NCBI GenBank assembly: GCA_022447825.1
Contig: JAKUTY010000005.1
Coordinates: forward strand, 1-64,000
Direction: 5' to 3'
Source: SAR202 cluster bacterium
Lineage (GTDB): Bacteria; Chloroflexota; Dehalococcoidia; Lucifugimonadales; UBA826
Length of the DNA: 64,000 nucleotides
Part shown: one piece after another, positions 46,988-54,883 of the stretch
How positions within the stretch are numbered: the first letter of the stretch is position 1
Layout: the number at the start of each line of letters is the position of its first letter
Position numbers and translations under genes: made by a program
The notes under the pieces: generated by a model
Database searches by the model: none
Told to the model about the DNA's origin: nothing
What the model saw: the letters and a program-made list of their open reading frames with translations, nothing else

Positions 46988-47920
46988 GTGATTCAATTAA
47001 TCAAAACTTCGAACTATTCATCTTTGATACAAGACTTCTTAGAACATTTATTTGTTGAGAGAGGTCTGTCTAATAATACTATTTCATCTTATAAGAGTGA
47101 TTTAGAACAGTTTAAAGAATTTTTGGTTTCAAATAAAACAATTTTGTTTACTGAAGTTTCTCAAGAAAACATTTCTCAATTTGTAAAAAATTTTGATTAC
47201 TTAGACTATAAAAAAGCAACTAAATCCAGAAAACTTGCCACACTAAAATCTTTTTATGCCTATTTACATAATGAGTATCTAATCCCATCGGATCCAACTC
47301 AAAATTTTACTTTAAATTCAAAATTTGTGAGACTTCCAAAGATTTTTGAGGTTTCAGAGGTTACAATCCTATTAGATGCACCTTTAAAAATAAATACAGG
47401 CCATGTCGCTATACGTGATCATGCTATTTTACAAATAGCTTATGCAGCAGGATTACGAGTTTCTGAAATTATTAATTTAAGTCTTGGAGATGTAGACTTT
47501 ACCTCTAATTCAGTAAGAGTTTTTGGTAAAGGATCTAAGGAAAGGGTTATTCCAATCCACGATTTAGCAGTTGATAGCCTTAATGATTATGTCCAAAAAT
47601 CTAGGCCGTTAATGGTGAAATCAATCAAAAATAAAACTTTTTTTTCTAATCAAAAAGGACAGCGATTTAGTAGGCAAGGTATTTGGAAAATAGTTAAAAA
47701 ATATTCTCAGCATGTGGGCTTAGTTAAAGGATTTACACCTCATACTTTAAGGCATTGCTTTGCTACCCACTTGTTGAATGGAGGTGCTCCACTTAGACAT
47801 GTACAGACTTTGTTGGGGCATTCGAGTATTGCTACTACTCAAATTTACACACATTTGACCAAAGAATTTGTAAGAGATGAGTATGATTTATCTCATCCTA
47901 GGTCACAAAAAAACATATAA
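46988..47920 (+). CDS. site-specific tyrosine recombinase XerC/XerD
   Basis: 310 residues, typical Xer length. The N-terminal SAM-like domain (FVERGLSNNTISSYKSDL) precedes the catalytic domain with Arg in GLRVSEIINL, Lys in GKGSKER, HTLRHCFATHLLNGG, GHSSIATTQIYTH with the nucleophile Tyr. These are the complete R-K-H-R-H-Y set. It resolves chromosome dimers at dif. It probably serves as XerC or XerD; the sequence does not decide. The GTG start at 46988 has an AAGGG ahead. Confidence 0.93.
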   Translation: MIQLIKTSNYSSLIQDFLEHLFVERGLSNNTISSYKSDLEQFKEFLVSNKTILFTEVSQENISQFVKNFDYLDYKKATKSRKLATLKSFYAYLHNEYLIPSDPTQNFTLNSKFVRLPKIFEVSEVTILLDAPLKINTGHVAIRDHAILQIAYAAGLRVSEIINLSLGDVDFTSNSVRVFGKGSKERVIPIHDLAVDSLNDYVQKSRPLMVKSIKNKTFFSNQKGQRFSRQGIWKIVKKYSQHVGLVKGFTPHTLRHCFATHLLNGGAPLRHVQTLLGHSSIATTQIYTHLTKEFVRDEYDLSHPRSQKNI

Positions 47921-47960
47921 AATATATAATGTAGTACAAATCAGGTTTTTAGAGGTTAAT

Positions 47961-48317
47961 ATGGCTAAAAAAGGCAAAAAAACAGCAGTTAGACAATCCC
48001 AATTGAATACAAGAAAAAGAAAGAAATCAAGAAGCTTACAAGTTGTTGATTCTAGATTTACTGAGTCTGAGAATTCTGTTAAGCAAATAGATGACAATGA
48101 AACTTTAAGTAATTCAACTCTACCTCAGGAAACTCTTAAAATAGAAGCCCGAAAACCTATTAAACCTGCAAAAGCTCCTGCTCCTGCTCCTACAACTACT
48201 CCTGCTCCCACTGCTCTAACTTATCCATACCTTAATAGAGAATTACTTCAGATTTCGCTTACGTCATTAATAGTTGTTGCAGTTCTAGTTGGATTAAATT
48301 TCACTATTTTTAATTAA
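47961..48317 (+). CDS. small basic, proline-linker, C-terminally anchored membrane protein
   Basis: 118 residues from the ATG at 47961 (AGAGG ribosome site; the earlier in-frame start overlaps xerD). The first 30 residues are Lys/Arg-rich (AKKGKKTAV, TRKRKKSRS). A Pro/Ala/Thr-rich linker (APAPAPTTTPAPTA) at about 76-90 leads to a C-terminal membrane segment, ISLTSLIVVAVLVGLNF. No family recognised. The tail-anchored topology with a basic cytoplasmic part suggests binding to nucleic acid or acidic partners, which is speculation. It precedes uvrC by 6 bases. Confidence 0.65.
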   Translation: MAKKGKKTAVRQSQLNTRKRKKSRSLQVVDSRFTESENSVKQIDDNETLSNSTLPQETLKIEARKPIKPAKAPAPAPTTTPAPTALTYPYLNRELLQISLTSLIVVAVLVGLNFTIFN

Positions 48318-48323
48318 CTTTTT

Positions 48324-50156
48324 ATGAATCAAACTGATTTTAGCAATCAGCTTTCCAATACTCCTACCTCTCCAGGTGTTTATTTGATGTTTGGGGATGA
48401 TAGTGAAGTTTTGTATGTAGGTAAGGCTTTGAATCTAAAGAGTAGGTTGAGGTCATATTTTGTTCCCAAGCATGAAAATCCTAAGATAAGAATTTTAGTT
48501 GGTTTGATAAATTATTTTGAAGTAATTCTCACTGAATCCGAGCAGGAAGCTTTGATTTTGGAGTGTAATTTAATCAAAGAATATCAACCAAGATTTAATT
48601 CTAGATTGAAAGATGATAAAAGTTACCCCTTTATAAAAATTGATACACGTGAGAAATTCCCTCAGATTTATATCACTAGAAATGTTCAAAGAGGTGATGG
48701 AGCAAAATATTTTGGGCCATATGCTAGTGCCACAAGTGTAAGAAAAACGTTAGGTTTATTGAAAAAACTGTTCCCTTACAGGAGTTGTACTAAAAATATT
48801 ACTGGAACCGATCAGCGTGCATGTCTTGATTTCCATATTAATCGTTGTGTAGGGCCATGTATAGGCGCTGCTGATGAATTTCAATATAGAGAAGTTATCA
48901 ATCAAGTTGAAATGTTTTTACGCGGAGAAACTAAACAAATCTTGAATCAATTACATATAAAAATGTTAGATTTTGCCAAACAATTGGAATTTGAGAAAGC
49001 TTCTATAGTTAGAGATCAAATTAACGCTATAGATAGTGTTCAAGAAAAACAAAAAGTATTGACGACTGACAATGATGATATGGATGTCATTGCGTTAGAG
49101 CAAAAAAATCAAGAAGCTTGGGTAGAAGTTTTTTTTATTAGAAACGGTAAATTAATAGGGAGAGAGCATTATTTAATGAATGTTGCATTAAATGATGAAG
49201 TTTCTGATGTCTTATTGGCATTTTTGAAGCAATTTTATGAATCTACTTTAGATATACCTAAAACTATTTTGATTCAATGTGAGATTGACAATTTATATGA
49301 TGAAATTTCACTTTTTTTATCAAAAAAACGTGGTTCTAAAGTATCTCTTCTTACTCCAAAGCGTGGTACTAGAAAAAAAATGTTGAATATGGTTTCTCTG
49401 AATGCTGCACAGGGAATGAATAGATTAAGTTTGGAGAAAAGAAATCAAGTAGACCAAAATATAATTGCGCTTGATGAAATTCATGAAGCTTTGAGTTTGC
49501 CAAAATTACCCAAGCGCATTGAATGTTATGACATTTCAAATATTCAAGGTACAAATCCTGTAGGAAGTATGATTGTTTTTGAAGATGGTAAACCAAAAAA
49601 ATCTGATTACAGAAAATTTCAAATTAAAAAAGTACAAAATATTGATGACTATATGATGATGCGAGAAATGGTAGGTCGAAGAATTTCAAGATTAAATGAT
49701 GAAAAGTCTGCTGAGAATTGGAAGCGAATCCCGGATTTAGTTCTCATTGATGGGGGTAAGGGCCATTTGGCAGCTGTTTTGCAAGTGTTTCTTGAACAAG
49801 GGGTTTATTCTGAAATTCCATTAGCAAGTATCGCAAAACAAAAAGAGGAGATTTTTATTCCCCAAAACCCTGAATCTATCCAATTACAGCCTCATTCACA
49901 AGGGTTATATTTGATGCAAAGAATTAGAGATGAGGCACATAGGTTTGCGATAACTTATCATCGCCATAGAAGATCAAAAAATTCATTAAAATCTAAATTG
50001 GATTCTATCGAAGGAATTTGACCATCTAAAAGGAAAAAATTATTTAGTAAATTTGGCTCAGTTTCTAATATTGCTGCATCTAATGTTAGTGACTTAACGC
50101 AAATATCTGGTATCAATGAAAAGCTTGCGCAAAAAATTTTATACGAATTGAATTAG
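48324..50156 (+). CDS. uvrC: excinuclease ABC subunit C with an in-frame TGA in the C-terminal HhH domain
   Basis: UvrC makes both incisions in nucleotide excision repair. It carries the GIY-YIG nuclease domain (SPGVYLMFGD, VLYVGKALNL near 30), a UVR/coiled-coil region, and the RNase H-like second nuclease (ECYDISNIQGTNPVGSMIV near 400, LVLIDGGKGH near 475). Codon 566 is TGA (50019-50021). The frame then continues 44 codons to TAG at 50154, with SKRKKLFSKFGSVSNIAASN and LTQISGINEKLAQKI, the second half of the HhH DNA-binding domain. Homologues read GIGPKRRK here, so TGA replaces a Gly (GGA to TGA is one change). Truncated length 565; full 610. Confidence 0.92.
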
Positions 50157-50181
50157 TATGATTTTGGCGTTTAGTTAGCTT

Positions 50182-50625
50182 CTAGAAGTCTTTTGGTTCA
50201 ATCAAATCACTAAATTCATAATACATATCTGGAGAGCAAGTTATTATGGGTTTCGTTAATTTGTAGTAAGCATTTTGAACGAAAAAATTCTCAATGGTTT
50301 TTACGATGTCGATAGAGTTGTCAGTCTCAATGTTTTGAACATTCTCTCCAAAGTAGATATTTGATTCCCTGAAAAGGTTTCCTGAATTGAGTGCATTGGG
50401 TAGGTCGAGTTCTATGGGAGTTAAGTAATCGATCAAACTGGTGAAGGCAATTTCAGATTTTCTATCAAAATGCTGAGATCCCCAAATTAAGAATAAAGAA
50501 TATGTACTTATTCCTAATCTCACTTCTTGTTCTATCGCCCTAAATATCAAATTTTTAGCATGTGGGTCACCCGATTTGTATGCTAGCAAAACTGAGGAGT
50601 CGATTATGGCATCAATCTCATTCAA
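50182..50625 (-). CDS. PIN-domain toxin, VapC-like
   Basis: 147 residues. The N-terminal IDAIIDSSVLLAYKSGD carries the first conserved PIN acidic residue; an acidic residue pattern continues in the middle of the protein, and a late Asp-rich region is present, but the PIN quartet is only partly clear. PIN ribonucleases of VapBC modules cleave tRNA or rRNA. Its ATG overlaps the end of the upstream gene by 8 bases, the classic antitoxin-toxin coupling. Identification rests on this layout plus the N-terminal motif. Confidence 0.7.
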   Translation of the reverse strand: MNEIDAIIDSSVLLAYKSGDPHAKNLIFRAIEQEVRLGISTYSLFLIWGSQHFDRKSEIAFTSLIDYLTPIELDLPNALNSGNLFRESNIYFGENVQNIETDNSIDIVKTIENFFVQNAYYKLTKPIITCSPDMYYEFSDLIEPKDF

Positions 50626-50923
50626 AGAAGCCTTCCTTTGCTATCTGTTTTTTCTCTGATTCTGATAGTGAAATAGGTGCTCCTACAGGTCTTTCTGCTT
50701 GCATTAGGAGGTATTCATCTTTTTGCCAAATATTTTTGGGTAATTCGTCTGTTTCTTTGGGATTGATACTGGGTTGTTTGAGGTATTGCGCTAGAGCTTC
50801 TTCAAGGATTTCTCTAATTGATAATCGTTCTTGAGCAGATTTAGATTTTAATGCTAAGTATAAAGGCTCACCTATTTTTGCAAATAATTGCCTCGTTGGT
50901 TCGTTAGAATTATTTCTTGCCAT
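50618..50923 (-). CDS. ribbon-helix-helix-type antitoxin
   Basis: 101 residues from the ATG at 50923; an upstream ATG at 50944 would give 108. The N-terminal half, LFAKIGEPLYLALKSKSAQERLSIREILEEALAQYL, has the strand-helix-helix pattern of RHH antitoxins. The C-terminal tail (KNIWQKDEYLLMQAERPV) could wrap the toxin. It precedes the PIN gene with an 8-base overlap, as expected for a toxin-antitoxin pair that represses its own promoter. Exact family is not recognised. Confidence 0.65.
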   Translation of the reverse strand: MARNNSNEPTRQLFAKIGEPLYLALKSKSAQERLSIREILEEALAQYLKQPSINPKETDELPKNIWQKDEYLLMQAERPVGAPISLSESEKKQIAKEGFFE

Positions 50924-50999
50924 AGTATGATACCTTTTGTTCATAGATTTACTCTCATATTAATGGGTAAATATATTGATATCAAGTTAGGAAAATATT

Positions 51000-52154
51000 A
51001 TGAAATTAATAAATAAAATATTAGTTGCACCCCAATCTTTTAAAGGCAGTATTTCAGCTATGGATGTATGTTTGGCTATGGCTGATGGAGTGCGAAATGT
51101 TTTTCAAGACTGTGAAATAATCATGTGTCCTGTTGCAGATGGTGGAGACGGTACGTTAGAAACATTAGTAGAAATCTCAAATGGTCAAATTAATTCATGC
51201 AATGTTACTGGACCAATTGGTGATCAGATTTCTTCTCAATGGGGAGCAATGGGGGATGGGCATACAGCTGTAATAGAAATGGCTAGAACTTCTGGTTTAG
51301 CATTGATCTCTCTTGATCAACGAAATCCATTGACTGCAACTACATATGGGTTAGGTGAAATTATTCTTGATGCTTTGGATAATGGATTTAGAAAATTTAT
51401 TATAGGAATTGGCGGAAGTGCTACGAATGATGCTGGAGCAGGTATGGCTCAAGCGTTGGGGGTAGGTTTGTTTGATGCTAGTGGAAAATCTTTAGGTTTT
51501 GGTGGCCATGCGTTGAAAGATTTAGATTCTATTGATTTTAGTTCTATTGACCCTAGATTAAATGAATCTACTTTTTTGATTGCTTGTGATGTTAACAATC
51601 CATTGATAGGACCAGAGGGGGCTTCTGCTATTTATGGTCCTCAAAAAGGAGCTGATCCAGAAAAAATTCAAATTTTGGATCAAGCCTTAAAGAATTTTGG
51701 TGAAATTGTAGAAAAACAATTAAAAGTTCAAGTGCTATCTGTTCCTGGTAGTGGTGCTGCAGGTGGCCTGGGGGCAGGTTTTCTCGCATTTTTAAATTCC
51801 CAACTAAAACCTGGGGTAGATATTGTTTTAGATCAAGTAAAAATCGAAGAAAAATTAGAAGGAGTTGATTTAGTTCTTACAGGTGAAGGATCTATAGATT
51901 TTCAGACTATATACAATAAGGCTCCAATTGGAGTTGCAAAATTAGCGCAAAAATATAATATTCCTACTGTTGGTATAGCTGGAATGTTAGGTAAAGATTA
52001 CACTCTGGTGCACAGCGAAGGGTTAAAAGCTGTCAGGTCAATTACTACAGGGCCTATGACTTTAGAAGATGCTTCAAAGTCTGCTTATCAATTAATTAGT
52101 GAAGCTGTAGAACAGAGTTTAAGGTTTATTCAAGTAGGCATGAATTTAAATTAA
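51000..52154 (+). CDS. glycerate 2-kinase (GarK/GlxK family)
   Basis: 384 residues. It phosphorylates glycerate. The start KILVAPQSFKGSISAMDVC, followed by CPVADGGDGTLETLV near 48, GIGGSATNDAGAGMAQALG near 136, PGSGAAGGLGAGFLAFL near 250, and LTGEGSIDFQT near 292 are the family motifs. The product 2-phosphoglycerate feeds enolase; ApgM encoded at 18 kb converts it to 3-phosphoglycerate. It is divergent from the toxin-antitoxin pair and followed by an SDR gene. Confidence 0.94.
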   Translation: MKLINKILVAPQSFKGSISAMDVCLAMADGVRNVFQDCEIIMCPVADGGDGTLETLVEISNGQINSCNVTGPIGDQISSQWGAMGDGHTAVIEMARTSGLALISLDQRNPLTATTYGLGEIILDALDNGFRKFIIGIGGSATNDAGAGMAQALGVGLFDASGKSLGFGGHALKDLDSIDFSSIDPRLNESTFLIACDVNNPLIGPEGASAIYGPQKGADPEKIQILDQALKNFGEIVEKQLKVQVLSVPGSGAAGGLGAGFLAFLNSQLKPGVDIVLDQVKIEEKLEGVDLVLTGEGSIDFQTIYNKAPIGVAKLAQKYNIPTVGIAGMLGKDYTLVHSEGLKAVRSITTGPMTLEDASKSAYQLISEAVEQSLRFIQVGMNLN

Positions 52155-52167
52155 GGAAGGTTTTTTT

Positions 52168-52950
52168 ATGGAATTAGGCTTAAAGGGAAAAATAGCATTA
52201 GTTACTGGAGGAAGTGACGGGATTGGGTTTTCTGCCGCATATGAGATGGCTTTAGAAGGTGCAGAAATAATTATTTGTGCACGAAACCAAAAGAATTTAG
52301 ATATTGCTGCAAATTCGATCAAAGAAAATACTGGAAGAGATGTAACTACAAAATCATGTGATGTCACATCTACAGAAGCTGTAGCACAATTATTTAAAGA
52401 TATAACAGATCAATTTGGTGGCATAGACATTTTAGTTAATAATGCTGGAACTTCTTCAGCCCATCCTTTTTTAAACGCAGATGAGGAAACTTGGGATTAT
52501 GACATTGATTTAAAGTTGTTTGGAGCTATCAGATGCTCGCAAAATGCAGTTCCAATTATGCGTTCTAGAGGTGGAGGAAGAATTATAAATATTACAACTC
52601 CTGGGGGAAAGGCACCTGGTGCAGGTTCTGTTCCAACATCAGTAACAAGGGCTGCAGGAATTGCTTTGACTAAGGCTATGTCAAAAGATTTTGCATCTGA
52701 CAATATTTTAGTCAACACTGTATGTGTAGGATTGATTAAAAGTGGGCAACATAGAATTAGATGGGAGAATTCTGATCAGAAGATATCTTTGGATGATTTT
52801 TACTCTCAAATGGGAGAAAGAGTGCCTATGGGTAGAGTAGGAGAAGCTAAAGAAGTTGGTGGTTTGATTGCATTTTTAGCATCTGATAGAGGTAGTTATA
52901 TTACTGGAGCATCTATAAACGTTGACGGTGGAACTTCTCCAGTTGTTTAA
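52168..52950 (+). CDS. short-chain dehydrogenase/reductase-like protein with altered catalytic residues
   Basis: 260 residues with a complete Rossmann fold: [12 protein letters not shown] near 13 (TGxxxGIG), [13 protein letters not shown] near 86, and the C-terminal [12 protein letters not shown]. The catalytic tetrad is changed. Aligned with FabG, the Ser of the fifth strand is Thr (NITTPGG), the Tyr is Thr and the Lys is Arg (in PTSVTRAAG). The conserved Asn of NNAG remains. It may be a non-classical SDR or act without the usual proton relay. It follows glycerate kinase by 13 bases and converges on aroC with 4 bases of overlap. Confidence 0.88.
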   Translation: MELGLKGKIALVTGGSDGIGFSAAYEMALEGAEIIICARNQKNLDIAANSIKENTGRDVTTKSCDVTSTEAVAQLFKDITDQFGGIDILVNNAGTSSAHPFLNADEETWDYDIDLKLFGAIRCSQNAVPIMRSRGGGRIINITTPGGKAPGAGSVPTSVTRAAGIALTKAMSKDFASDNILVNTVCVGLIKSGQHRIRWENSDQKISLDDFYSQMGERVPMGRVGEAKEVGGLIAFLASDRGSYITGASINVDGGTSPVV

Positions 52951-54026
52951 TTAACTTGTCCTCTATGCCTCAGTGCATGGTCCAGTAAAACTAATGAACC
53001 CATGGACTCAACTATTCGTACGGCTCTGGGTAATACGCATGGGTCATGACGTCCCCTGCCCTGAAGTTCTACTTGGTTACCAAATACGTCTACCGTATTT
53101 TGAGTTTTCATAATTGTTGCAGTAGGTTTAAATGCGGCAGAAATTATGATGTTTTCGCCATTTGATATTCCACCTTGAATTCCACCTGAATGATTTGTTG
53201 AAGTTCTAATGTTTCCGTTCTCAATAAAAAATTGGTCGTTGTGTTCTGACCCTGTCATATATGTTCCATCAAATCCTGATCCAACTTCAAAACCTCTGCA
53301 GGCTGGAATTGATAAAATGCCTTTTGCAAGATCAGCTTCTAGCTTGTCAAATACAGGTTCCCCCAATCCTACTGGGGCCCTATAAATTACTGCGTTTACT
53401 ATTCCACCTAATGAATCACCGTTTTTACGAGCAGATTTAATAGCATCAATCATTCGGTCTGCCGCTATGGGATCAGGACACCTAACTATATTGGATTCTA
53501 TTTCCTCATTAGTTAATTCATGAGTGATTTCTTCAGAAGAAATATTATGGATTCTAGAAACGTAGGCACGAATATCTGTATTAAACATTTGTTTCATTAA
53601 TTTTTGCGCAATAGCTCCAGCTGCCACTCTACCTATAGTTTCTCTAGCCGAAGCCCTACCCCCACCCTTCCAATTTCTTATTCCGTATTTTGCTTGGTAG
53701 CTGTAATCGGCATGTGATGGCCTAAAAACATCTTTCATGTGTTCGTAATCTTTGCCTTTAGCATCTGTATTCCAGACAATAATAGAAATGGGAGTTCCCA
53801 AAGTTTGGCCTTCAAATACTCCAGAAGTAATTTCTGCTCTATCTCCCTCTTTTCTCTGGGTAGATATTTCACTTTGACCTGGTTTTCTACGATCTAACTC
53901 ATTTTGGATTTCTTCTATAGAAATTTCTAAACCAGGAGGGCATCCATCAATTATCACACCCACAGCATCTCCGTGAGATTCTCCCCAAGTAGTTATTTTG
54001 AAAGATTGTCCGAAAATATTTCCCAT
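52947..54026 (-). CDS. aroC: chorismate synthase
   Basis: 359 residues. It makes chorismate from EPSP with reduced FMN. Signature sequences: [29 protein letters not shown] at the start, [15 protein letters not shown] near 49, [21 protein letters not shown] near 118, and [14 protein letters not shown] near 325. It is divergent from the gene at 54236, with a 209-base gap that holds a structured RNA on the plus strand. Confidence 0.96.
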   Translation of the reverse strand: MGNIFGQSFKITTWGESHGDAVGVIIDGCPPGLEISIEEIQNELDRRKPGQSEISTQRKEGDRAEITSGVFEGQTLGTPISIIVWNTDAKGKDYEHMKDVFRPSHADYSYQAKYGIRNWKGGGRASARETIGRVAAGAIAQKLMKQMFNTDIRAYVSRIHNISSEEITHELTNEEIESNIVRCPDPIAADRMIDAIKSARKNGDSLGGIVNAVIYRAPVGLGEPVFDKLEADLAKGILSIPACRGFEVGSGFDGTYMTGSEHNDQFFIENGNIRTSTNHSGGIQGGISNGENIIISAAFKPTATIMKTQNTVDVFGNQVELQGRGRHDPCVLPRAVRIVESMGSLVLLDHALRHRGQVN

Positions 54027-54082
54027 TGATGACCTACGATAATATTGATAAATATTTTTTGTTATGAGAGTATTATACCCCT

Positions 54083-54106
54083 AACGCTTAGTTACTTAGC
54101 GTTTTT
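54083..54106 (+). terminator. terminator-like hairpin in the leader of the 54236 gene
   Basis: AACGCTTAG pairs with CTTAGCGTT (one T-T mismatch) around loop TTA, 54083-54103, followed by a run of five T at 54102-54106. On the plus strand this is a canonical Rho-independent terminator, but no plus-strand gene ends upstream: aroC starts here in the other direction. It therefore lies in the 5' leader of the next plus gene, as expected for an attenuator or riboswitch platform. Confidence 0.6.
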
Positions 54107-54120
54107 CTATTGGTATTTGG

Positions 54121-54184
54121 ATCCGGGATGTAACACCTGCGGTAGCCTTTCCTTTGGAATGAGAGCTCTTACCGTGGCCCGGAT
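54121..54184 (+). ncRNA. unassigned structured RNA element (bulged hairpin) upstream of 54236
   Basis: A 64-nt hairpin. The outer helix ATCCGGG (54121-54127) pairs with CCCGGAT (54178-54184), 7 bp. A 9-nt bulge on the 5' side (54128-54136) precedes the inner helix CTGCGGTA/TACCGTGG (54137-54144 with 54170-54177, two G-T pairs). TTCC (54149-54152) and GGAA (54156-54159) form a small terminal hairpin. The bulge contains GTAAC (54130-54134), complementary to GTTAC (54091-54095) around the loop of the upstream hairpin, so a kissing interaction is possible. It matches no riboswitch class I know. It ends 51 bases before the next gene. Confidence 0.5.
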
Positions 54185-54235
54185 TCTTACACAATAGTAC
54201 CTCTATTACTTCTCATACATTATTTAGGAGATTTG

Positions 54236-54862
54236 ATGGCTACTTTAGGATCTACTGGAAAAGCAGATGCTCAAAACTTTGAAAACAAAAGAAAATTGTT
54301 CCTTGTACCTAATCTCCCAACTCCCCCAGAGATTCAAGAAACAAATGAATCTCTTTTAACTAAACATCGAAATCAAATTCAAGACAATATTGAGTCTCTT
54401 GAAAAGTCATTAGGTCCTGTTCGGTATATTTTCCATGAACTGATTCATGAATCTGACGAGAAAGCTCTATCCGCACTTGATGCTATATCCCCACAACATA
54501 AGCAGATTTGTGAGAGGATTTGTGAGTCTAGTGGAAAATTTATTGCTACAGACGATCAGAAATTACTCTTTCAAATGATGGATTTGCAAAGATGTTTATC
54601 CGTAGGGTTAATTAGCCAAGAGGTCTATAAATTGATCTCGGATTATTTTGAAAAAACTATTAATGATCGAAATCAACATATAGCTAAAATTATTGATGAA
54701 AATATTAAAGAAAATGAAGTTGGATTATTGTTTGTATCGGAGGATCATAAAATCCAATTTTCTTCAGACATACAAGTATTTTATATTTCGCCTCCTAGTT
54801 ATAATGAATTAAAGACTGTTATTGCAGATTTTTACTCTCCTTCATCAGATAATCAAAGCTAA
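54236..54862 (+). CDS. hypothetical protein with weak TraB/GumN-like C-terminal pattern
   Basis: 208 residues from the ATG at 54236, with AGGAG 5 bases ahead; a TTG three bases earlier is less likely. The N-terminal 45 residues are hydrophilic, then a helical middle (FHELIHESDEKALSALDAI), and RNQHIAKIIDENIKENEVGLLFVSEDHKI near 158, reminiscent of the repeated pattern in TraB-like domains (RD..A..I, G..L.V.G..H). The match is weak and no catalytic residues are claimed. It precedes ilvD by 21 bases, so it is probably co-transcribed and read from the same structured leader. Confidence 0.65.
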   Translation: MATLGSTGKADAQNFENKRKLFLVPNLPTPPEIQETNESLLTKHRNQIQDNIESLEKSLGPVRYIFHELIHESDEKALSALDAISPQHKQICERICESSGKFIATDDQKLLFQMMDLQRCLSVGLISQEVYKLISDYFEKTINDRNQHIAKIIDENIKENEVGLLFVSEDHKIQFSSDIQVFYISPPSYNELKTVIADFYSPSSDNQS

Positions 54863-54883
54863 AAATAATTCAAGGTGGAAAAC

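Noticed and set aside
48170-48215. Short CCTGCTCC-type tandem repeat
   Set aside because: It encodes the Pro/Ala/Thr linker of the small membrane protein and is not a separate repeat element.
15478-50021. Reassignment of TGA to an amino acid across the genome
   Set aside because: TGA ends many genes at the expected family length, for example the cysteine desulfurase, purT, purB, purK and fabF, and one of the three in-frame stops is TAG.
50022-50075. SECIS element downstream of the uvrC TGA
   Set aside because: Only weak AT-rich pairing follows the TGA, with no stable stem and loop at the usual distance, and the position is a Gly in homologues and not a redox Cys.
54121-54184. Known RNAs (SRP RNA, 6S RNA, common riboswitches) for the structured element
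   Set aside because: The SRP apical loop motif, the 6S bubble and the TPP, FMN, SAM, cobalamin, glycine and fluoride cores are not present.
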